DNA of 50,190 nt from the NCBI GenBank assembly GCA_002344785.1, contig DDUL01000065.1, forward strand, positions 85,303-135,492. Reading direction: 5' to 3'. The DNA is from Bdellovibrionaceae bacterium UBA2339 (GTDB lineage: Bacteria; Bdellovibrionota; Bdellovibrionia; Bdellovibrionales; JAMPXM01). Below the pieces are notes generated by a model that was not told the DNA's origin, ran no database searches, and saw only the letters and a program-made list of their open reading frames with translations. Shown piece by piece: positions 24,473 to 31,880 of the stretch (its first letter is position 1; every line of letters starts with the position of its first letter). A program made the position numbers and the translations under genes.

Positions 24473-25540
24473 TTACTTGATGGCGGCACGGACATGGGCC
24501 GAGAAAGTATCCATGATCCAAACCACAGTCGCGATCACCAAGATGATGCAACCGACTTCAGGCCATTTCGCCTGACCTTGATACTCCATCAGCATAGTTC
24601 CGATTCCACCGCCGCCGACGAAGCCCAAGATCGTGGCCATGCGGACGTTGGTGTCCCACCGATAAACCGTGTAGCTGATATAGGGGAGCACAACTTGCGG
24701 AACCACGGCAAACCAAACTGTTTGCAATCGCCCAGCACCCGTCGATTCGATCCCCTCAATCGGACCATCCTCAACACTTTCTACATATTCCGAATACTGC
24801 TTCGCGAGTGAGGCGATCGAGTGAACCGTCAAGGCGAGCATGCCCGCAAACGGACCGAAGGTGGCCCAAATCGAAAAGATGATCGCCCACAACACCGGCT
24901 CGATAGATCGCGAAACGTTGAAGATGGTTCGGAGTGCAAAATAAATCCCGAAACCCACGCGACTGCTGCCCATGATGTTTCGAGCCATCAGAAAACTCAG
25001 CACAAAGGCGATCGGCACAGCGATCGCTGTGGCCATGAACGCGATGTAAATGGTCTCGATGATCTTCAATACCGCCTTAGGCAAAATCTCGAGATTCGGC
25101 GAGGCCAACTCGCCAAACAAGCGCATGGCATGCCAAAAGCGCTCGGCCTCCAAAAGTTGCAGCACGTCGATCTTCGTCATCACAAAGCCAACGACGGTGG
25201 TCACCACAACCGACAATATGAGCTGCACACCCCAGAGCGTTTTGTGCATGGGCGCGACCAACTCGTCCTGACTTCGCTGCTTGAGATGCGGAGGCGCATA
25301 GATCATCCAGCCCAGAGTCTTGATGTTCTTGTGCTGCAGCACGACTGACAGGATCGCACCGATCACCACAAACGCGCCAAACAAGGAGGCGTTCTCTCCC
25401 AATTTCAGCATCTGCTCTTCGGAAGGGCGGTAAACCACCACCACCGCGAAGATCGCCAAGTAAGCGAACACCACGGCATCAAATACTGTCTGCCGAAACT
25501 TCGCTCCACCGCTGCTGACCACGACTTCCGCACTTGCCAT
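24473..25540 (-). CDS. phnE: phosphonate-type ABC transporter permease
   Basis: Inner-membrane permease of a phosphonate/phosphite-type ABC importer. The C-terminal two-thirds hold the binding-protein-dependent transport domain: MATAIAVPIAFVLSFLMARN, RSIEPVLWAIIFSIW and the GFVGGGGIGTML segment typical of PhnE. At 355 residues it exceeds usual PhnE proteins (about 260-280) because of an N-terminal extension with two or three extra hydrophobic segments (VVFAYLAIFAVVVVY, LFGAFVVIGAILSVV). Start: ATG 25540 with AAGGCGG upstream; an in-frame GTG lies at 25561. It is the last of the D-C-E genes. Confidence 0.9.
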   Translation of the reverse strand: MASAEVVVSSGGAKFRQTVFDAVVFAYLAIFAVVVVYRPSEEQMLKLGENASLFGAFVVIGAILSVVLQHKNIKTLGWMIYAPPHLKQRSQDELVAPMHKTLWGVQLILSVVVTTVVGFVMTKIDVLQLLEAERFWHAMRLFGELASPNLEILPKAVLKIIETIYIAFMATAIAVPIAFVLSFLMARNIMGSSRVGFGIYFALRTIFNVSRSIEPVLWAIIFSIWATFGPFAGMLALTVHSIASLAKQYSEYVESVEDGPIEGIESTGAGRLQTVWFAVVPQVVLPYISYTVYRWDTNVRMATILGFVGGGGIGTMLMEYQGQAKWPEVGCIILVIATVVWIMDTFSAHVRAAIK

Positions 25541-25693
25541 CGCACCCGCCTTCACGCCCACACTTTAGGATGATTCGCACTGACTCGCTGAGGCTGTCGA
25601 CCGAGGACTCTCGGTCAATTCGTCACTCGACGATCTCGTCGCGAGAACTCGAACTCACTCAAAACCACTCACTACTCAACCACTCACAACTAA

Positions 25694-26524
25694 CTAATTG
25701 ATATGCACTTCTTTGGCGCCTTCGCCGTAAATCCTCGAGAACCAAGCTTCGTCGATGTCCGCGGGCGAGCCCTCGTACACCAGTTCCCCGCCCTTGAGCG
25801 CGATCACTCGCGTGGCGTACTGACGAACCAACGACAAGAAGTGCAAATTGCAAATGATCGTGAGCCCCAGCTCCTGATTCACCTTCTTCAAATAGTCCAT
25901 CACCACATGGCAAGTGGCCGGATCCAACGAGGCCACAGGCTCATCAGCCAGGAGAATGTCGGGCGACTGCGTGAGCGCGCGCGCAATGGCCACACGCTGC
26001 TGCTGGCCACCGCTCAGCTGGGCGGCACGAAAGTGCGCCTTCTCGCCGATTCCCACAAGCTTGAGAAAATTCATCGCCTTGGCCTGATCTTCAGCCGAGT
26101 ACATGCCGAGAATGCTCTTGAGCGACGAAGTGCGCCCCAAGGAGCCGTACAACACGTTCTCCAAAACGCTGTGCCGAGGAATCAAATTGAAGTGCTGGAA
26201 AATCATGCCGATGCGACGGCGCACTTCCAAAATCTCATCGCCTTGGCACTTCGCAAGATCCAATTGCTGACCTTGTCGATCTGTATAGAGGACCTCACCG
26301 CCCGTGGGATGATGCAAGCGATTCAAACAACGCAGCATGGTCGACTTTCCAGAACCTGAAAGGCCGATCACAACCAAAAATTCGCCGCGTTTGACGTCAA
26401 AGCTCACGCCTCGCAAAGCACGCGTGCCATTGGGATAAGTCTTCTGCAGATTTCGCACTTGCAGAATATGCTGACCGATGGCTTGGCCCGATCGGCTCTG
26501 TGAGTCCTTCGCGCTGGCGCTCAT
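25694..26524 (-). CDS. phnC: phosphonate-type ABC transporter ATP-binding protein
   Basis: ATPase of the importer, 276 residues, cytoplasmic. Walker A is GLSGSGKST (K60), Q-loop FQHFNLI, signature LSGGQQQR, Walker B ILLADEPVASLD, and H-loop CNLHFLS, all as in PhnC. Start: ATG 26524, GAGGAG about eight bases upstream. The gap to phnE (153 bases) is filled with simple ACTC-rich sequence, and the gap to phnD (106 bases) holds nothing recognised. Confidence 0.93.
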   Translation of the reverse strand: MSASAKDSQSRSGQAIGQHILQVRNLQKTYPNGTRALRGVSFDVKRGEFLVVIGLSGSGKSTMLRCLNRLHHPTGGEVLYTDRQGQQLDLAKCQGDEILEVRRRIGMIFQHFNLIPRHSVLENVLYGSLGRTSSLKSILGMYSAEDQAKAMNFLKLVGIGEKAHFRAAQLSGGQQQRVAIARALTQSPDILLADEPVASLDPATCHVVMDYLKKVNQELGLTIICNLHFLSLVRQYATRVIALKGGELVYEGSPADIDEAWFSRIYGEGAKEVHIN

Positions 26525-26630
26525 GAGGGCTCCTCTTTCTCGTGATCGACTCCACCTTCGCTCCTGCGACCTCGGTCGCGAAGCTTACGGCGCTCACATC
26601 GGCAGGGGCCGAGGCGACTCGAGTCGAATA

Positions 26631-27599
26631 TTACTTCTTCGATTCTTTCAATAGTTCGTCCGGCGATTTGCCGATCTTTGCCAACATCTCACGAACCGAA
26701 TCGTAGTCGCGATCCGTGGCCGGTTCGATTTCCGTAACACCGTAGACCGACTTAAAGGCTTCTTTGCCTTCAGGAGACTTCACCATATCGAGGAACGCCT
26801 GCTTCAACTTGGCCTTAACGTCTTCCGGAAGATTTTTGCGAAACACGATCGGATCGTTCGGAATTTCATCAGTCAGCTTCACGATCTCAATGCGGTCTTC
26901 GACATCCGGGTACTGCGTCTTGACCAAGCGACGCGCGTCTTGAATTCCCTCTTCTTGATTCGGCGGCGAATAGAACGTCGCACCCGCGTCGGCTTGGCCT
27001 TGGTACACCATCGACACGACCGAATCATGTTTCATGGCAAACACCGGATCGCCATCAATCTTGACGCCCGCATCGATCAACATTTTGAGCGGCAACAAAT
27101 AGCCTGACATCGAAGCTGGATCCACGAACGCGATCTTTTTGCCGTTGAGATCCTTCAAATCCTTGAAGCGACCTTTTTTAGCGATGAACTGCGACTGGTA
27201 AGTTCTTTTGCCGTGACGGATGACGATCAGGTGGGCCTCGGCGCCATACTTGTCATGCGCCTTGATGTAGCCGGAAGTGTTGAGAGCCGCGACGTCCGCA
27301 CCGCCTGAGCCGAAGGACTCGATCACGGCGATGTAAGATTGCGGCACATTGATTTGATATTTGTAAGGCGTGTTCTTCTCGAGCCACTCTTTCATCACCT
27401 TTGAAGATGAACCGATGACGTTGGCATCCACTGAAGGAACAAAGAACAACTTGATGGGATTCTGCTCGCTGCCGATCTCAGCTTTTTTGAAGGTGCAAGC
27501 CGTCAAGCTCAGACTCAAAAGCACCGCCAAGAGCGCGGCGACTTGTCCGAATTGCGAGCGGCACTGGACGCGACTGACCACTGGGCTTCCGAAGATCAT
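26631..27599 (-). CDS. phnD: phosphonate-type ABC transporter substrate-binding lipoprotein
   Basis: Periplasmic binding protein, 322 residues, first gene of the importer. A signal ends SLTAC (Cys35), so it is lipid-anchored. PhnD-family features include LFFVPSVDANVI near the mature N-terminus, GGADVAALNTSGYI (substrate loop) and FVDPASMSGYLLPL, plus SVVSMVYQGQADAGATF. Ligand could be phosphonate, phosphite or phosphate; sequence alone does not tell. No C-P lyase or phosphonatase gene is in the window. Start: ATG 27599 with GGGAGGGG upstream. Confidence 0.92.
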   Translation of the reverse strand: MIFGSPVVSRVQCRSQFGQVAALLAVLLSLSLTACTFKKAEIGSEQNPIKLFFVPSVDANVIGSSSKVMKEWLEKNTPYKYQINVPQSYIAVIESFGSGGADVAALNTSGYIKAHDKYGAEAHLIVIRHGKRTYQSQFIAKKGRFKDLKDLNGKKIAFVDPASMSGYLLPLKMLIDAGVKIDGDPVFAMKHDSVVSMVYQGQADAGATFYSPPNQEEGIQDARRLVKTQYPDVEDRIEIVKLTDEIPNDPIVFRKNLPEDVKAKLKQAFLDMVKSPEGKEAFKSVYGVTEIEPATDRDYDSVREMLAKIGKSPDELLKESKK

Positions 27600-27777
27600 G
27601 AACTTTCCCCTCCCGGCCCCTCGACCGGATTCAAAATTCTGAAGTCTTGCGACACGCGGTCATAGCAAAGCCCTTACGGCCTTGGGCGCATTAACACTCC
27701 GCATTGTGCGTTGGATTTCAGTTCAGAATGCCAGCTGAGGCCTCGACATTCTTGGCTCGAGACGCCATTTTCAGCCC

Positions 27778-28527
27778 ATGTCGACCACGCGCTCCTCTAC
27801 CCCCCTGCTCGAACTCGCCCGCGCCACCCAAGCGGCCCAGCCCGGCGAAGTTCTGATGGTCTTCGATCTCGACTCCACGCTTTTTGATTTGAGTCAGCGT
27901 GTGCAAGCCATCCTCGAAGATTTTGCGGACCGAGCAGAAAACCGAGCGCGCTTTCCCGAAGCCTGTGAACGCCTCAAGAGCGTGAAGATCCGTCGCCAAG
28001 ATTGGGGACTCAAAGAGCCGCTCGCGCGACTGGGGATGACGCCGACTTCGCATGCGGACTTTTTCCAAAGCGTGCAGAAGGCTTGGGCGCAAGGTTTCTT
28101 TTCCAATCACTATCTTCGCCACGATCGACCGCTTCGTGGCGCTGTGGAGTTTGTGCGGCATCTTCACGATCTGGGTGCGCACATCATGTACCTCACCGGA
28201 CGCGATGTGCCTCGCATGGGCGAAGGGACGCTGCAAAGTTTGTTGCAACATGGATTTCCGCATTCGCAAGTTCGCACCGATTTGGTGTTGAAAGCGACAG
28301 CTCATCATGATGATGCCGAGTTCAAAGCTGAAATCCTCTCCGCGCGCGCGCCTCAACATCGCAAGCTCGTGCTATTTGAAAACGAGCCGGTGAACTTGCA
28401 ATGCGTGGAGCAGCGATTGCCGCAAGTCGAGCTGGTCTGGATCGACTCTTGTCATAGCGGTGTCGTCGAGCCGGCATCGCATTGGACCCGCATTGAGGAT
28501 TTCGACGGACCTTGGGCGAAAGCCTAA
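27778..28527 (+). CDS. HAD-family hydrolase
   Basis: Predicted cytoplasmic phosphohydrolase, 249 residues. Motif I is FDLDSTLFD (nucleophile Asp30, Asp32), motif II is LTGRD, and motif IV is replaced by FENEP, where most HADs have DD/GDxxxD, so the last acidic pair is weak. A helical cap follows motif I. The substrate is unknown. The ATG at 27778 lacks a clear ribosome site. Its TAA stop overlaps the TAG stop of the convergent NUDIX gene within the 4 bases CTAA (28524-28527). Confidence 0.82.
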   Translation: MSTTRSSTPLLELARATQAAQPGEVLMVFDLDSTLFDLSQRVQAILEDFADRAENRARFPEACERLKSVKIRRQDWGLKEPLARLGMTPTSHADFFQSVQKAWAQGFFSNHYLRHDRPLRGAVEFVRHLHDLGAHIMYLTGRDVPRMGEGTLQSLLQHGFPHSQVRTDLVLKATAHHDDAEFKAEILSARAPQHRKLVLFENEPVNLQCVEQRLPQVELVWIDSCHSGVVEPASHWTRIEDFDGPWAKA

Positions 28528-29102
28528 CGAATGCCGAGCATGGGCATGGCGTAAAAGAGCGAAGCCACCACGATGCTGTGAGAAATTTCGCCGGCGCGCA
28601 GTCTGTCGTAGACCTCGGGCACCGCGAGCTGATGCACGCGCAGATCTTCGAAGGGATCTGGCGTCGGTTCGCCTTGCCGACGACAACCGAAGGCCACATA
28701 GGTCCACATGCTGTTGTTTTGCATAGCGGGATTGGGGCGATGACGACCCGCGAGCACCAAATTCTCCGGCACGAATCCAGTTTCTTCCATCAGTTCGCGA
28801 AGCGCGGCGCGCATCGGCTCTTCACCGGGCTCCACGGAGCCGCCGGGAATCTCAAGATGCGCCTCGCCCGCTGAGTGTCGATATTGATCGACCAAAACCA
28901 TGCGCCCGTCTTGGGTGATCGGCACCACGTTCACCCAATCCGGAAACTCCAAGGTGAAATAGCGCGGATGCACACGGCCATCCGGCAGTTCACATCGATC
29001 TTCCCGAAGCGAAAGCAATCCCGCACGCATTATGGATTTGCTTTCCAGAGTTTTCCAATTGCCCGGCCGAACCAATTTGCTGCGACTATCTTGCATCGTC
29101 AT
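28524..29102 (-). CDS. NUDIX hydrolase (ADP-ribose pyrophosphatase-like)
   Basis: Hydrolyses nucleoside diphosphates linked to another moiety; the N-terminal WKTLESKSIMRAG...LPDGR segment is typical of ADP-ribose pyrophosphatases. The Nudix box GGSVEPGEEP...RELMEETGF fits G-x5-E-x7-R-E-x2-E-E-x-G. Roughly 192 residues, cytoplasmic. Start uncertain: ATGs at 29120, 29102 and 29096 share the frame with no good ribosome site; starts before 29120 would overlap the divergent methylase gene. Convergent with the HAD gene, sharing its stop region. Confidence 0.88.
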   Translation of the reverse strand: MTMQDSRSKLVRPGNWKTLESKSIMRAGLLSLREDRCELPDGRVHPRYFTLEFPDWVNVVPITQDGRMVLVDQYRHSAGEAHLEIPGGSVEPGEEPMRAALRELMEETGFVPENLVLAGRHRPNPAMQNNSMWTYVAFGCRRQGEPTPDPFEDLRVHQLAVPEVYDRLRAGEISHSIVVASLFYAMPMLGIR

Positions 29103-29151
29103 AGGACTGAGCTTGACCATCAGGCCGGGCTTCGTCCAGTTTGGCCGCAAG

Positions 29152-30042
29152 ATGACAAACGCCGCCGAACGCAAATTTGCCGATCTCTATCTTGTCGCCA
29201 CACCCATTGGGCAGCCGGATGACTTGTCGCCTCGAGCCGCGCGGCTTTTGTTGGAGGCGGATTTGGTGATCGGTGAGGAATGGCGCGAGCTCACGACTTT
29301 GCTCAAACGCCTTGGGCGCGAGCGAAAGAGCGAGTCTGAACTTGCCGTGCTCAACGAACACACGCGCGACACGGACTGGGCCGAGCTATTGGAACGAATG
29401 TCGAAGCTTCCCCCGACGGCGAAGATCGCGCTGGTGAGCGATTGCGGGACTCCGGGCTTTTGTGATCCCGGCGGTCGACTGGTCGGCGAATGGCGCGCGC
29501 GCGGAGCACGCGTGAGCACCGCGCCTGGGGCCTCGAGCCTGATGTGTTTGCTGGCGCTTTCTGGAATTGAACTTCGCGAGTTCAACTTCGTCGGCTTTCC
29601 TCCTGCGGAACGCGAGGCCCGACAACAACGACTCGACGAGGTCGTGCAGGACACGCGCGCGCAAGTTTTGATGGATACGCCCTATCGACTGCAGCGTTTG
29701 CTGGAAGAATTGGCCGAACGCGACCCAAGTCGAATGGCCACACTCGGCACCAACTTCACCTGTGACAACGAGTCCGTATGGCAAGCGCGTCTCGCCGAAC
29801 TTTTGAAGTTGTGGCAAGCGCGCTCCGAAGGCGAGCGCAAGGCGGAGTTCATGTTGCTCTTGCATCCGCTGGAGCGCGATGGCGCGCCACGGGCTGCATC
29901 CAAGATTATGTCGAGCCCGCGCGGCGCTGCGAATCCGAACCCAAGGCCGTCGAGCGCAGAAGCATCCCGACCAGCGACAAGATCGCCAGCCAACCGCCCC
30001 ACCAAGCCAGCCAATTCGGCGAAACATCGCCGAGGCCGATGA
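29152..30042 (+). CDS. RsmI-like SAM-dependent methyltransferase
   Basis: Tetrapyrrole-methylase-fold protein resembling RsmI, which 2'-O-methylates C1402 of 16S rRNA. Conserved stretches are LYLVATPIGQPDDLSPRAARL, SDCGTPGFCDPG and PGASSLMCLLALSG. Family positions differ: RsmI usually has AEDTR where this has GEEWRE, and the final NFVGFPP motif replaces GFLP. It may thus be a paralogue with another target. The last 45-60 residues are low-complexity (RPSSAEASRPATRSPANRP) and lie opposite the MFS gene, overlapping it by 137 bases tail to tail. Start: ATG 29152; the frame is open upstream but there overlaps the divergent NUDIX gene. Confidence 0.8.
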   Translation: MTNAAERKFADLYLVATPIGQPDDLSPRAARLLLEADLVIGEEWRELTTLLKRLGRERKSESELAVLNEHTRDTDWAELLERMSKLPPTAKIALVSDCGTPGFCDPGGRLVGEWRARGARVSTAPGASSLMCLLALSGIELREFNFVGFPPAEREARQQRLDEVVQDTRAQVLMDTPYRLQRLLEELAERDPSRMATLGTNFTCDNESVWQARLAELLKLWQARSEGERKAEFMLLLHPLERDGAPRAASKIMSSPRGAANPNPRPSSAEASRPATRSPANRPTKPANSAKHRRGR

Positions 30043-31195
30043 TCCAACCCGAAATCAGGGGCGCGAGAATTTGACCGAGCGACACCAATGACTGCGTGGC
30101 CCCCAAGACCGTGCCTTGTTCATGCGGATCCGCCGCTTGCGACACCAGCGCGGTGAGCGCGGGGCGAAGCACGCCTGAGCCGAACGCACCAATGGTCATC
30201 GCGATCAAGAGGCCCGGCAAATCCGTCACCCACGCCAGCAAAGCATAGCTCACCACCGAAGTCGCAAAGCCGGCCCAAACCAATCGCGCTTCTCCCCAGC
30301 GCTTGACCAAAGGTCCAAGCAGAAAGCCTTGCAGGATCAGGCCCAAAAATCCCATGTAGGTGAACAGCCAGCTCACTTCGGCTGGACCTACGGGATGTCC
30401 ATCCCATGTGAAGCGACGGCTCGCAAAGAGCGCAAAGCCCGAAGTGAATCCGGCAAACTGCAATCCGAAGATGAAGAACTCCGCCAGCAAGAGGCGCAAG
30501 GCCGGTCGCGAAAACGCATGCCGCAAAGATCCCAGTCCCTTGGCGAGCAATTCAGAGTTCGCGCGCGTGGGAGGCGCAGGCAGAAATCGCCAAGTGAGAA
30601 AGATGGAAAACGCTGAAAGACCCGCAGCGAAGTAGGCCGGAGCGTGCAAATCAATTTTAGAAAGCAAACCCGCGATGCCGGGGCCAATCAGAAATCCCAA
30701 GCCGAAGGCGATGCCGATGATGCCAAAGGCGCGCGCGCGCTTTTCCGGTGCCGTCACATCCGCGATCGCGGCTTGAGCGATGCTCAAATTTCCCGCCGTC
30801 ACACCGTCGATGATGCGAGATAAAAAAACCAACGGCAGACTATTGGCCACCGCGAGCACTAAAAATCCGACCAAGGTTCCAGTTTGTGAAATCATCAACA
30901 CGGGCTTTCGCCCAAAGCGATCCGAGAGTCGACCCAACCAAGGGCCACTGAGAAATTGGCAGACAGCGAAACTTGTCGCGAGGATGCCGACGACAAAGGG
31001 CGAAGCCCCGAACTTCTCCGCATAAAACGGCAAAAGCGGCAGAATGATGGTGAAACCCAAAACATCGACCGCCACGATCATGAAAATCGCCGTCAGCGGA
31101 GAACCCAGACGCGCCTTCCATCCTGATGGAGAGGTCTCAGGTGTTGCCGAAGAACGGGATGACGAATTCGATGAAAAACCAGATGTCGAGCTCAC
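29906..31195 (-). CDS. MFS transporter, TetA-like
   Basis: 429-residue inner-membrane carrier with about twelve membrane segments after a Ser-rich cytoplasmic N-terminus (residues 1-30). The loop 2-3 motif GRLSDRFGRKPVL and motif C region (GFLIGPGIAGLL) are typical of drug:proton antiporters near TetA. Substrate unknown. Start: GTG 31195; no ATG fits before the first membrane segment. The end overlaps the RsmI-like gene by 137 bases on the other strand. A hairpin (31231-31251) lies between it and the upstream gene. Confidence 0.88.
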   Translation of the reverse strand: MSSTSGFSSNSSSRSSATPETSPSGWKARLGSPLTAIFMIVAVDVLGFTIILPLLPFYAEKFGASPFVVGILATSFAVCQFLSGPWLGRLSDRFGRKPVLMISQTGTLVGFLVLAVANSLPLVFLSRIIDGVTAGNLSIAQAAIADVTAPEKRARAFGIIGIAFGLGFLIGPGIAGLLSKIDLHAPAYFAAGLSAFSIFLTWRFLPAPPTRANSELLAKGLGSLRHAFSRPALRLLLAEFFIFGLQFAGFTSGFALFASRRFTWDGHPVGPAEVSWLFTYMGFLGLILQGFLLGPLVKRWGEARLVWAGFATSVVSYALLAWVTDLPGLLIAMTIGAFGSGVLRPALTALVSQAADPHEQGTVLGATQSLVSLGQILAPLISGWIIGLGDVSPNWLAWWGGWLAILSLVGMLLRSTALGSDSQRRAGST

Positions 31196-31230
31196 GTCTT
31201 AGGCCTACGCCGAAGCCTGTGGTCTGGCAA

Positions 31231-31251
31231 GGCCTTGAAGGACTCAAGGCC
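31231..31251. other. perfect hairpin upstream of the MFS gene
   Basis: GGCCTTGA-AGGAC-TCAAGGCC has an 8-base perfect stem and 5-base loop, between the stop of the 205-aa gene (31263) and the MFS start, both on the minus strand. No T-run follows on that strand, so partial termination or mRNA processing is more likely than full termination. Confidence 0.6.
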
Positions 31252-31262
31252 AATGACGAGGT

Positions 31263-31880
31263 TCAGAATGACAACAAAAGGGCCGCGGCATTCGGCTGCT
31301 CAACAGCGATGCGCTCCAACTGCGACTTGGTGAGTGCGGCCACTCGCAAGGACAATGTGTTGGAGTCATTCGCCACAAGGCCTCGCGGATCGCGTGGCAC
31401 ACTGGTGGTGTTGGTCCAAACAAAGTCACGCTGCTCGTGAACGACGAACATCACAAAGTTGTAGGCGGGCCGAAAGCCGACGATGGGAAGGCTCACGCTG
31501 GGAATCGTGGCTCGACCGTTTTGAATCGGCACGGTGTGAACGGCGCGAATCTCGGTGAGCTCGGTTTGCCGATTGTCCGTGCTCAGCACCGGCTTTGAAC
31601 CAATCGCGTAGAGCACCGTCAGGAATTTTCCTTGATAGGCACCGAGATTTTCCACCTGCAAGGCGCGGATGCTTTCCGTGCGCGTGCGCGGCGCCGAAGT
31701 GTTCTGCGCTTCAGCGATCGTCATAGCGTCGAACCATCCGCTGATGCCCGCGAGAAGGCCCAGCGCCAGTATGCGAGTGAAGGCCCGGCGCTGGGTTGGC
31801 GCCGAATTGCGTTCTTCGGCCTTCGCGCGCGGATCGAAGATCAGTTCACGAATCTGTCGGAGTAATGAGTTTTGTTTCAT
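31263..31880 (-). CDS. exported protein of unknown function (205 aa)
   Basis: A basic N-terminus (about 1-32, charged) is followed by a hydrophobic segment (ILALGLLAGISGWFDAM) and a possible cleavage site at AEA; QRRAF just before it resembles, but does not match, a Tat motif. The mature part is beta-rich (YQGKFLTVLYAIGSKPVL, AYNFVMFVVHEQRDFVW). I recognise no family. Its ATG overlaps the stop of the upstream large envelope gene (ATGA), so the two products probably act together. Confidence 0.72.
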   Translation of the reverse strand: MKQNSLLRQIRELIFDPRAKAEERNSAPTQRRAFTRILALGLLAGISGWFDAMTIAEAQNTSAPRTRTESIRALQVENLGAYQGKFLTVLYAIGSKPVLSTDNRQTELTEIRAVHTVPIQNGRATIPSVSLPIVGFRPAYNFVMFVVHEQRDFVWTNTTSVPRDPRGLVANDSNTLSLRVAALTKSQLERIAVEQPNAAALLLSF

